NCBI GenBank assembly: GCA_037576195.1
Contig: CM075101.1
Location: 38,812,001-38,876,000, forward strand
Origin: Phytoseiulus persimilis
Taxonomy: Eukaryota > Arthropoda > Arachnida > Mesostigmata > Phytoseiidae
DNA: 64,000 nucleotides
Direction: 5' to 3'
The notes beneath the pieces were generated by a model, which worked only from the letters and a program-made list of their open reading frames with translations, was not told the DNA's origin and did not search any database. Each line of letters opens with the position of its first letter. The first letter of the stretch is position 1. Both the position numbers and the translations under genes were made by a program. Positions 26,589 to 37,126 of the stretch are shown one piece after another.

Positions 26589-27584
26589 TCAAGGATCAAG
26601 GATCTGCGGCTTCAGTTTCAGTCGGTCGATGACATCTTGACACAGGCAAAACACAGGATTGACTTTCCGTAATCTGTTCTCTCCGAGAAGCGATAAGCCA
26701 GCCAAACCGAAGTTCGTGTGATACGGATCGACCTCGTCGCCTGGGCGGTCAGCGATGCCTCCGTCGCTGTCCTGACAGGCCAAGATGAATGCTGACAGCT
26801 TGTCTTTGTCGATCCAATGGAGTTTTCCGATGATCGCCAAGCTGGTGAGGACCCACCACGAGTAGCAGGAGTCAGGTAGCTTCTCTGGCCGTCCATTCAG
26901 GCCCCCGCTCGGCAGTTGTCTTTCGCAAAGCCACCACCCAAGTTGCTCTGCATTGACATGGTGGAGCTGATTCAGGATCGAAAGTGTCGCCAAACAGCAG
27001 TAAACCTGACCGGCGTGAGTCTCGGAGTGAGGTCGGCGCCCGAACCCGCCGTCGAAATTCATGCACGATAAAACGTAATTCGTCGTCGATTCAATATCGA
27101 TTGCGTCCAACCTCTTCAACAAGGCCAACGTGGCAACAGCGCACAAGGAAAACCGTGTGTCTACTTCACCCCACTTGTCACCGAAAAAAGATCCGTCTTT
27201 CTGATGAAGCGAGCAGATGTAGTCCACAACGGCATCGGTGTTGATGGCATTCAGGGCATCGAATGTTACCAAAATCTGAACTCCCGACAAGGTGTAGAGG
27301 ATATGCGGGTCGAGTCGAGGCGCAGCTGATAAACCCCCACATGAATGCTGACAGCTTTTCACTATTTCGATGATATCGTCTTTGTTGAAATCGCGCAGGG
27401 TCCCCATAAGGTCAAGGGCTGTGATGGACCAGAAAATTCCACTCAGACGCAAGTGCTCTGTCATAACGTACTCGAAGGAATCCTTGTTTTCGGCGAAATC
27501 ATAAAGATACTTCGTGTGTTTTGCGATAAGCAATTCTTTGTTTGCATTCTCCGGAATATGGATGTCTTTCAAGGGGTAAGCCAT
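26589..27584 (-). CDS. RABGGTB: Rab geranylgeranyltransferase beta subunit
   Basis: Intronless, 331 residues, exactly the usual length of the family. With the alpha subunit and REP it transfers two geranylgeranyl groups to C-terminal cysteines of Rab GTPases in the cytosol. The protein is an alpha-alpha toroid of repeats with GGL, DGSF, DGGFG, GGLNGRP and [10 protein letters not shown] turns. The catalytic zinc ligands are present: Asp238 and Cys240 in [11 protein letters not shown], and His289 in [17 protein letters not shown] chose ATG 27584; a GTG three codons upstream is open but is not a eukaryotic start. The level of conservation leaves no doubt about identity. It converges on SNAPC3 with overlapping 3' ends. 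Confidence 0.97.
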   Translation of the reverse strand: MAYPLKDIHIPENANKELLIAKHTKYLYDFAENKDSFEYVMTEHLRLSGIFWSITALDLMGTLRDFNKDDIIEIVKSCQHSCGGLSAAPRLDPHILYTLSGVQILVTFDALNAINTDAVVDYICSLHQKDGSFFGDKWGEVDTRFSLCAVATLALLKRLDAIDIESTTNYVLSCMNFDGGFGRRPHSETHAGQVYCCLATLSILNQLHHVNAEQLGWWLCERQLPSGGLNGRPEKLPDSCYSWWVLTSLAIIGKLHWIDKDKLSAFILACQDSDGGIADRPGDEVDPYHTNFGLAGLSLLGENRLRKVNPVFCLCQDVIDRLKLKPQILDP

Positions 27585-28480
27585 GTTGGGCACACTCTAG
27601 ACTTGACAGCGTGGAGAACAGCAGTCGACTTCTGATCTGCTCTGGCTCCTGGAACGGTATGGACGTCTGTCAGCAATCCGGAACGTGAGTGCAACCGGTG
27701 CGGTGGACACTGTTGTCAAATAATCATCGCCCCCTCTCAGTTGACAACACTTGTTCCGAGGGACGATCTCGCCAGATGCATTGACTAACGAACAACCGGA
27801 ACTTCTGAACTGATCAGATGTCGAATCGAAGACGGCTCACCTTCAGCCGTAGCAAGGATCTCCGTCTAAGGAGAACGGATACGATTCCTTCGGTTCACGG
27901 CAGCGTGAATTTTCGGAGCAGCATCTGTTGTTGACTGTTGCCGAGAAGCAGCCGGCTTTTAAGTGGAAAGGGCCCGGGGGAGGACTGACTTCGAATGTTT
28001 GGCGCAGACTGCGAGCGCTGTGGCAGAAATGTCCGTCTCACAAAGCATTTTCGGATGTACTCGCGAAATTACTTCTTGGTCTTTCCCATCATCGCGTTCA
28101 TCTCAAAACTGAGCGTCGCTGTTAGGATGTCTGCTGAATGACCCTTCTATCATTCCGAGCGAGTCCCTTCTCACAAACTGAGCTTCAAACTGTGGAGACC
28201 ACATACTCGTACAGATCCCCACCTCAGTGCCGTACTGACGGGAAACCCCACAGTACCCACTGCATATCCGATTCCGTATGTAGAAAAGGGGCTTCGAAAC
28301 TCTCACCCTTGTATTCACATCCCATATGCACCACCACTCCGCACTGGAATGAAATTACTGCTCACCTGTTCGCCGTGCTGTATTGGAAGTGCTGCCGTTT
28401 CAGAGTCTGCAAGGCGAAACTGTGTGTGCACGGAACCACCCAGCTCGTGCTCCACCGAAGGCTATCTCTCCTCTAAACGG
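27585..28480. other. Intergenic region upstream of RABGGTB
   Basis: No gene is supported. It includes the minus-strand promoter and 5' UTR of RABGGTB. Short open frames at 27928-28125 plus and 28138-28476 plus have no recognisable features. Confidence 0.5.
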
Positions 28481-29613
28481 GTTATTGATAACGTTTCTCT
28501 TCTGATTCGGTTTTGGATACCAGAGCATGACTTGAGCGCTCGTTCAGAATGGCGTTCTTACGCGCTCTAGCATATGAAGTTTGAAGATGACTTGACTTCT
28601 TCTGCTGCGTCGAGGAACATTTTGACTCACGATCCTTCTGAACCTCCGCGGACCCAGTCCAACTTGGCAGCGATTCGAAGGCGATCTCGGACGGTTTTCG
28701 CGGCGAGAAGACTCCATCCCTGGCCATGGCAACCGTGCTTACATATGAGTAAGCATAGCAGTCGAGAGGAAGTGCTTACCCCCCGACTGGCTGAGAATGG
28801 TTTCTTTGCCATCCATCTGGATGAAATCGATAATCCTGCGGGTTTCAGCATATGTTCCAGTTAACGGTTGCTCCTCATTGATATTTGATTAGGAGCTCCT
28901 CAGCAATGGCGGCTGCGAAGCTGAACGAAGGCACATTGTTTCCTTCGTCGCACTCGCAACGTTACGCATCCATGTACATTAGTGCACTATCGCTTAGTCT
29001 TGGGAGCGTGAGCAACCCTACAGCCCGGAAGCAGTCCTACTGAGAAACTCGGGAAAGGAGTCCTCGATTTCTCGGAGTGATTGCAGCAACTTGTGGGATG
29101 CGCATTGTGATTGACAAGGGAGCGTGGAACCGAATGTCCTTACTCGTGAATTTCACTCGTATTCGATGCATGAACGTGCGCTGTTCTGCTTAAGCGTTGA
29201 GAAAATGACGGAGTCCAAGCTTTAATGTGTATCGGTTCGCGCTGCAGACGACTGAGCGCAACGGATTCGACTGGAGGGAATTATAAATATCTGAAAAGGA
29301 TCGGGCCAACGTTTGCCTCACGCAGGCCTCCTACGGAACCCGGTTGTCTTCGTCCCCACGGCAGAGAACGATCGCCCATTTACTCTGCGAGAATCTTCTC
29401 TGAATCGAAGGGGTTTACCATGAGCAGAATGAGGTGTTCGTGATCCACGAGGCAATCGAGAACGAACGAAGGTGAATCTGCGTTTATTTCGGCCTGATGT
29501 CGCCTTTTGATGTTCTTCAAGTCCCGGGCGATTAGCGTCCACGAGGCACAGACATCGCGTGGATTCTCAGGAAAGTACATCTCAATACAACGTATTACAT
29601 TGGTTTGAACCAA
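28480..29613 (-). pseudogene. Decayed minus-strand coding stretch, family unknown
   Basis: Reading the minus strand from 29580 (ATG) to about 29381 gives some 66 codons of convincing protein composition with coding-like codon use. The frame then meets a TAA and continues through further stops. Lower down, 29000-28860 and 28880-28770 again read like protein in two adjacent frames, ending in a stop near 28742. 28727-28482 is another open, protein-like frame. A gene with tiny introns would need introns of about 23 bp, so I infer stops and frameshifts in dead coding sequence. It lies immediately downstream of the dehydratase gene on the same strand, and its first part would fall inside that gene's 3' UTR. 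I do not recognise the family. A functional exon ending at the GTAAAT near 29382 is an alternative. Confidence 0.4.
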
Positions 29614-29648
29614 GAGGGCACATGACGAATCCTCAACTCATATCTCGA

Positions 29649-29996
29649 TCAGGATTTCACAATGTTGTCGTCGATGAACTTCGCCATGCGTATATCTTTT
29701 GTCGAGAGACCTTTCAAATCATGAGTGGTGAGAGTGATTGTGAGCCGGTTGTAGACGTTCTGCCATTCGGGATGGTGGTTTATCTTCTCACTGAAGAGCG
29801 CGATTCGTGTAATACAACCGAACGCTTCGTTGAAATCCTTCAGGGTTATAACCCTCTGTATTGCGTCTCTGTCCTCGAGGAGTTTCCAACCGCTGGTAAG
29901 AAGCGGCTTGAGCATTTCAGCACGTTGGGTTTCGTTCAACAGAGTCAGACTCTTCAGTGGTGAACTGGAAGCCATCAGCCTGACGAAGAGACGCAT
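29649..29996 (-). CDS. PCBD: Pterin-4a-carbinolamine dehydratase (PCBD/DCoH)
   Basis: Intronless, 115 residues from ATG 29996, or about 108 from the second Met, which matches the usual length of 100-104 more closely. The enzyme dehydrates 4a-hydroxytetrahydrobiopterin, recycling the cofactor of the aromatic amino acid hydroxylases; in vertebrates it also dimerises HNF1. Visible signature: GWKLLEDRDAI, LKDFNEAFGCITRIAL, then INHHPEWQNVYNRLTITL with the catalytic histidines at 74 and 75, and the third at 92 in TTHDLKGLS. All active-site residues are present. The extra N terminus (MRLFVRLM) is basic and hydrophobic and might be a weak targeting sequence or simply untranslated. A minus-strand AATAAA occurs at 29488-29483 but lies inside another protein-like frame, so the 3' end is uncertain. 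Confidence 0.93.
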   Translation of the reverse strand: MRLFVRLMASSSPLKSLTLLNETQRAEMLKPLLTSGWKLLEDRDAIQRVITLKDFNEAFGCITRIALFSEKINHHPEWQNVYNRLTITLTTHDLKGLSTKDIRMAKFIDDNIVKS

Positions 29997-29999
29997 GTT

Positions 30000-32900
30000 C
30001 GAGGCCCCTGCCAAACGAAAGCCTCATGTGAGTTGGGTCTGGTCCCATTCAGATGTTTCCATCCGGGAATTCTGCTGTCGCGTCCCAGAGCCTCATATTG
30101 AAAATTCCATCGCGAGCGACGCTTTAATTGAGCAATCATCGTGGCGAGAGATTCCAATGCGAACTCTCATCGCGAGATCGTAGCTAACAGATGACTGAGC
30201 CAAGCTTGGCGATACAGTTTCGGAATTTCGATGACCTAGCGAGGCATGGCCTCGACCCATCCTAGAATGAATGATCGCCGTCGGAGTATCTGAGCTCCCT
30301 GTGAGGTTGGAAGACGATTGCGTATTCCTGGGGTGTCAGCTCACCGATCCAGTGTTTTACGGTCGAAAACGGCTGCATTCAATCCGAGCATGGGCTGTGA
30401 ATTCGACCTCACGCTCTAACTTTGAGCACGTCTCTCATTCCCCGTGAAGTGGGATACCGATACTCGGTAACAGATCGTGCAAAGAATCGGCCCGACCGCC
30501 GAGACTCCGGTTTTTGTTTTCTCGGAGTCCACCTGAGCCCCAGGGTCGGAACGGAATCCTTCTTCGAGGTGTCGCGGCGCGAATTGGAAGATGCGCGTCG
30601 CGCGCACTCTCGGTTCGTCTCCGATAGCGCCACATTGTCCAGTGAGGCGGAAACAGCGCTTACTTCACGGAACTAATGAGCCCACAGCTGACATATTGAC
30701 CGTCAGCGACCCTGTCGAATAAGGAAGGTCTGATCTACAGACGAGGTTCCCTGTTTCATCTTGCTCCGGGGTCACAGAGGGAATACGGCGCACGAACCTG
30801 ACTCGGCAGAGCCTAGTCAACCCACCTTCAGCTGCTCGAATGAGTTGAGATTCCGGAGGAACAGCTTTCTATGGAGCACGTGCGACAAATTTCGAATTCT
30901 GCCGCCATCCGACGGCGTCTTCGAAAGGCCACCAAGCACAACAAATATGTCTATGTGTGTGAGAAGCAGTGTGGGGAAGTGTGAACTCCCTTCGGAATGA
31001 CATTTGAGCTCAATGTGAGTGTCCCCTCCGAGCCTGTGGACAAATAGCCGTTGCTTTGAACAGTGAATAGATTCGAATCGGCATCCGTGTCGACGACGAG
31101 TACGAGCTGAAAGGGCGGGGTTGTTGGAGAGGCGTGTTCTTCTGGCGGGAGGGTGTGTGACTCTCGACGGAACCCACTCTCGTCAGAAACAGGTAATTCT
31201 CACTTTTCCACGCGAGGAGCCTCGATTACTCAGCGGCTCTACCCATCCTCGAGATCCCCCTCCTGGCGAGAGCTCCGAGAATGAATGAGATCTGAGGCTG
31301 ATGAGATAAGTCAATGCCGGGATTCGAAAAATCATGTCCCAAATAAAGTACATGGAGTTGGAGCTGGGACGGGTACATTTCCGCGGCCGCTCCCCGATAG
31401 GGAGCTCTGTGAACACGAATCGGCATGTTGCACGTGTCCGTGGCGAGTTGGAACTCGCTACGGGTGTTACGAGAAATGAATTTTGGACACAAACGATGGG
31501 CTCCGCAGTGTTCCTCAGGAGTCACGCTTCATGTCGCTCCTTCCCAGAATTGTGTTCCTTTCGCACAGATTCTGAATGTAGATATTGACACGATCCCTCT
31601 GTTCAGGGAGCATTGAAGAATCCATAATAGGGCCAGAAATGGATCCTCCTTAGATGATGTTCCTCGGCGACCGTGATGGCTCATGCTGCCGAGCGAGCCA
31701 ATGAATCTCGCTCCGTTTTGACATTTCGTACGGAGTGTTGGATAATGGACGTCCTGCTCGGTATCGCGTCTCGGATGTTACTTTCTCCTGGGAAAATGAT
31801 GGTGGAAAAAGTAGGATACTATTCACTGTACTAGACGCGCAGATGTGCCGAAGGAGGCGTTTATGTCAGTGGATTTTCCAGGATGACAGGATGGACGCTT
31901 AGTATTACGGCGGTCTCGGAATATGATTCGAGATGATATTCCGGCTCAGGGCATAATCGATTTCAACTGGGCAGAATCATGATTAATTCGAGTCACCATA
32001 ATCTCCTTGCGTTGTGTGATGCTTAGTGTTTAGGCGTTGGGATGTTTGAGATTCTGCGGCACTCGATCGCACAGCTGAGCCACCTCCAATCTCGAGAACC
32101 TGACAATAATAAACGAGGAGCGCACCGGTTTCGTGTTCTTAGCGCCCGATCAACGCAGAGGTGCCATCGATTGTGGTCCAGCCGTTGTATCGCCGGCGCC
32201 CATCCTCGGAGAAGCGATATCTCTTCTTCGACTGCAAAATAGGAAAATAGGAGTTATAAGACGCTCAGGGGTGTGTTGCTTTCGTCGTTGCTTGTGCCGA
32301 GTTTAGTTCATCCAAGCAAGCGCCTCGGCTGTGGCAAGCTCTTTGGGTAGCGCTCGGCTCACTGTGTACGAAAGAAAAGGTCGAGTTATGGGGGACATCT
32401 GTGTCGATTGCGGATATCTGCTTGCGAAGCGATCGAACCGACAGAGTGACAGATCCTCATGTTCGGAGTCAATAGTTGATACGGTTCCTGCTCTCACACA
32501 GTCGTATTGAGTATAAGAGGGGACTCGTTCGCTAAGTTTTCGCTGTCATTCCAGATCCTCTCCATCGGACATCAGGCGCTGGATCATTCGGTCGCCTGTC
32601 CTTAAGGTGAGGGACATTCTTTCAATCACCTTTTGCACGCGGACGTGTATTTGATCAAGGAAACGGCACCCAACAGCAGGTCCGTTCTGCTCCAAAGACG
32701 TTCATCTCGCCTAACGCCTATGAGTCACGAGAACCGACTTCGAGATCCAGTGTTCGGCTTCCCCGAGCTGGAGACCTTGCAGTACCTCCACGTAGTACCC
32801 TTGTTCAGACGATCACAGGAAGGTGATAATGAGCTGGACACGGGCGGAATCGATCTCAAGCGCCTCATACCGCATGAACGGCAAGGCTGAATCTAGGAAG

Positions 32901-34700
32901 AGCTGCGCTACAGAGTAAGACATCATGAGAGTCGGAAAAAAACTGGTTTCGGCAGCCACTCGCAGGTGTCCCAAGAAAATGCATCGCAGTTGCTGATATC
33001 ACCGTGTGGTTACCGAGTTGGTGGGAGACGTTCTTTCCGCTCTGAATTCATAATGTGAGCCGAGCACCGCTCTGTGCTCGACATCGAGCTCAGCTGCTGC
33101 TCCTCAACTGAGCCGGCGGTAGAACACTAAAACGATGCTTGGTCTTTACAACTCCAACACCAGTTCACGTGACTCGCTAGAACCCTGAAACCCGAGGGCG
33201 TAATCCTGGGCAGTCGCTGTCGTTGCTGCTGTTGTTGATTTCACCTCTGATCCGGCTGATTTTGAGCGTTGCGCGCGCGACACGCCATGTTCTCAGATGT
33301 TGGTGCCGTCGCCGTCGTCGGTGCAGCCATCGAATCTACACTTCCGTCAGCTAGTGCATGCTATCCAGATTCCCTTTCCAAATGCGGAATTCAGCGGAAC
33401 AGTTCTTCTAGCTGGTTGGTCGTCTGACTGACTAGCCGCCGGCCGGACTTAGTGGTTCGCTGGAAGTGTAGCTGCCTCCGCTCAGCTAGATCGGCTGTGC
33501 AAAGAAGAAATTCGAGAAATGCCGGCTGCAAGCTAGTCGCGATCCCGACAGCTGGTGTTGAAGCGCGTGTGCTGAGAAGTCGCCTTTGGCGAATGAAGTG
33601 AGCATCAAGGTGGCAACGTTCGTTCAACGCCGCGGCTCCTGTCGGTCTGATGGAAACCGAGGAGAATGGAAGACCTCCCGACCCAGCAGGTACAGATCGG
33701 TGCTCTGCTCGATGGAGGGCAGCGATCCTAGTAGTGAATTCCATACAAGCTGTGCCATCCTCCAGTGACTGGCATGGGAACGAGCGCTGGGATGTCCTTG
33801 ACAAGCCACAGGCAACTTCCAGGTCATTGTCATGATGCCCACGTATGCTTCATCGGCTTGTTGAGCCCCCGAGTTATGGATGAGTTTCCCACTTGAGAAC
33901 GCCGCAAGAGTTTCCGGCTATCCCACAGTCGGCGTAGGTGCGGGCTTCGAGGTGTTTCTCCTCGATTGCGTCCCTGTTTTTCTCGATGTTTGCAGCCTTG
34001 AGGCGTTTTTTCCGATTCGCTTGAGTCATCGTGCCGTAATTTTCTCGGACTGACATGGTGGCAATCGAGTGAGCTCTCTACGTAAATTTCCCTGCTCCAG
34101 GCGAGAGGTGGGGGTGAAAAGGCAAAGGAGAATCCGCATTGACATCAGCTCAAGTCCTTTCTCGAATTATAGAGGATATCGGCTCACTTCGAGAACCTGC
34201 TTTCTCGTTCAAGCCAGGCTTACGGGACTTTCGGTTCGGGACAATTCATCTTGGCAATTATCCACGAGTTCGGCAGTAGCGACTAGCGAACCTGAGGACC
34301 GTCAGATTCAGAGGCTCCGTTGCTCCCGCTGGAGCTGCGCCTTTTCACCTGACTACTTTTCTCCTCTGGGACTGTGTGGGTTTTTTCCTCTCCCGGGGTT
34401 GCTGTTTCTCGGAACCGACGCTACAATCCGTTCCGAGGAAGCATCAAGTGCACTTGTGTGTTTAGCGCTCATTCAAGCCGATCCAGCCTTGAACTGTTGT
34501 TAATGCCGAGACCGGCGTTGACAAAGTCAGTCGACCCTTCAAACAAAGTGACATCCCTTATTCGTCATTGGAGGCTTGTCAACGTATTTGCGTATAAATA
34601 TTCGTTCTTACTCCAACTCGCCGATGGATAGTCAAGGTTAATCCGACTCAGGAAGTACCCCCGAACCTATCGTAACACCTAATTCTTTTCATTTCATGTG
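30000..34700. other. Long region without recognised genes
   Basis: No identifiable gene. Several open frames have tolerable composition but no domains: 30422-30676 plus, 31334-31588 plus, 32633-32890 plus and 33391-33804 minus. CAG/CTG-like and GTCGCC triplet runs occur near 33220-33330. The right part presumably holds 5' UTR exons and the promoter of the PIP5K gene, because the first coding exon I can place (34707) has no ATG. Confidence 0.45.
33874..34056 (-). CDS. Small hypothetical ORF with strong start context
   Basis: Sixty codons on the minus strand starting in an ideal GCCACCATG context. The product is Lys/Arg/Glu-rich in the middle (NRKKRLKAANIEKNRDAIEE) with two cysteines near the end. 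The composition is far more protein-like than that of neighbouring frames. It may be a small gene or the first exon of one, since an AAGTGGG donor-like site lies near the end. I do not recognise it. Confidence 0.3.
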   Translation of the reverse strand: MSVRENYGTMTQANRKKRLKAANIEKNRDAIEEKHLEARTYADCGIAGNSCGVLKWETHP

Positions 34701-34706
34701 ATTCAG

Positions 34707-37126
34707 TGGGCTTTCCTCAGCGACGACGCCGTTCCTCATTCAGATTCTCGTCTGCGTTCTTGCGCAGAGTCGGATCTATTCTCAGGAGGAAGCAGGATAA
34801 GACGGGAGAACACCATCAGGACGACATCGGTGGTGGCAACGGAGTGCAACGTCAGGCAGAAAACGTATCAGAAGCCGAGAACGAGCCTTCAACTCGGCAG
34901 GACTCCTATACCCCCGACAACGGCGTCTCTCGGTAGGCTTTCAGTCTAGCTTTCGGTTCAAACCATTCTTCCTCTTAAACCTCTCGCCGCTGTGGGAAAA
35001 CTCGACAATTCGCTTCGACTCCCCATCGGGGTCGGGTTCGTGTTCGAAACTCCCTTGTGCGGCATCTCCTTGTCCAAAAAATTCAGTCGCGCCTCTCTTG
35101 AGAGCTAACGAAATATCTCTCGCCGCTTTGCAGTAACGACGGCGTCGCCGGAACCAAGGTCGAAGGGCCGGTCGTGGGCTCGACGCGCGACATGGATTCG
35201 GAAGTGAGCAGTAGTATTGGCACGCCGTTCAGAGCTAGACGGCCAGGGCCACTCGACACGTCTACAATTGGCACGTCGACCCCATCGCACATGAGCCAAT
35301 CCGAAGCCAAGACGCCTACGACGTCCACGACGGCGCCACTGACACCTGTCGACAAGAGCGGCAGAGATGGCGCCGAAAAAACCGGCAGTGTCACAGGTGG
35401 CAACCGCCCCCCCGAGAAAGAGAAACTCGGGCATCGGCGGATTGACGATGAAGGCAAGGTCACTTTCAAGAAGATTCACTCGTCCACTATCATCGAATCC
35501 ATTCAGCTCGGCATCGGTTACGCCGTGGGAAGTCTCGCTTCGAAACCAGAACGGGACTTACTCATGCAGGATTTTGCGATGGTGGACAACCTCGACTTCC
35601 CCAGAGAAGGGGGGACCGCGAGCCCGGCGCATCATCACGATTCATTCAAGTTCAAGGCTTACTCACCCGTAGCGTTCCGTTATTTCCGAGATCTCTTCCA
35701 GATCCAACCTGGCGACTTTCTGCTCTCGTTGTGCAACGAGCCAATGCGTGAACTCAGCAATCCAGGTGCGTCAGGATCACTGTTCTATGTGACGGCCGAC
35801 GACGAATTTATCATAAAGACTGTTGCGCACGTCGAGGCTGACTTCCTCCAAAGCCTGCTGCCGGGCTACTACATGAACCTCCACCAGAACCCACGGACAC
35901 TACTCCCGAAATTCTTCGGCCTGTTCTGCTATATCGCGAGCAACAAAAACGTCCGGGTCATCGTGATGAACAACCTGCTGCCATCAAGCGTCAGAATGCA
36001 TCTGAAATACGATCTAAAAGGATCCACCTACAAGCGCAAGGCGAACAAAGCCGAACGCCAGAAGAAATCTCCGACCTTCAAAGACCTCGACTTCATGGAG
36101 CATCATCCCGAGGGGATCTTGCTGGACGCGCAAACCTACGACGCTCTCATCAACACCATCCACAGAGACTGTCGCGTACTCGAAAGCTTTAAGATCATGG
36201 ATTACTCGCTCCTGTTGGGAATCCACAACATTGATCAGGCTGCACGGGAAGCTGAAGCTGCGGACACGGCGGTTGACGGAGCTTCACTCGGTGCGTCTAC
36301 AGGAGGTGCCAACATTCCTCGATCGAAATCTATGAACCGAGGTCGGTTGGCAGCGTTTTCAACCGCCATCGAATCAATCGATCACGACGAAAATTCTCCG
36401 CCGGGCGGGATCCCCGCCGTCAACTCGAAGGGCGAGCGGCTTCTACTGTTCATAGGCGTAATAGACATTCTGCAATCGTATCGCTTGCGGAAAAAGCTTG
36501 AGCATTCGTGGAAAGCCCTTCTACACGATGGGGATACCGTGTCAGTGCACAGACCAGGATTCTATGCGAAGCGTTTCCAGGACTTTATGAGTCAGAAAGT
36601 GTTCAAGCGGATGGCTTCACCTCTCAAGCACACGCCGTCGAAGAAAAACCCCAAGCTCGTTACTGTGGTTCGCAGGGTCATGCAGGAAAAGCATGATGTC
36701 CACCCGACATCGAACGATGGAAGTCTGCTGGCACAGCAACAGAAGGGTAGCACGGCTCCGCCGTCGACGCCAGTGCCCCCAGCGTCTTCGAACGGCGACG
36801 AAAGCGCAGTGGCGAACAACGATGAACAAATCGACGAGGATCTCATGAATGCCGACGGAACTGACGACGCTCCGACAACAACGACGACGACATCATCATC
36901 AACGACCGCGACAACGACCGCGGCCGCCTCCAGCTCCACTGGAAGAGAACACCTGGAGCAGATGGACACGACAGCGGACGGTTTGAGCAGGATCAGGCTG
37001 CAAGAAGTCGTCGCCGAGAGCTCCGAGAACACGAATGGCGGTACGCACACTTCCGTCTCCTCAACCAGGGTCATCGTTACGAACACAACAGTGTCTTCAA
37101 CGTCGAAAGAAACGACGAAAATGTGA
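34707..37126 (+). CDS. PIP5K: Type I phosphatidylinositol-4-phosphate 5-kinase
   Basis: Makes PI(4,5)P2 at the plasma membrane, controlling actin, endocytosis and channels. Two coding exons join in phase: 34707-34932 (5' end uncertain, Arg/Ser-rich) and 35134-37126, which carries the whole kinase domain. From codon 1 at 35174: the nucleotide-binding loop GASGSLFY begins at about residue 198, the ATP-binding Lys215 lies in [19 protein letters not shown] follows, the catalytic [14 protein letters not shown] is at about 341-354, then [20 protein letters not shown] and the activation loop [17 protein letters not shown], which is type I-like. The tail is low-complexity (Thr/Ser/Ala runs near 36880-36940). 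No ATG is visible in the first exon, so a further 5' exon is expected. The last 170 residues are family-variable. Confidence 0.95.
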
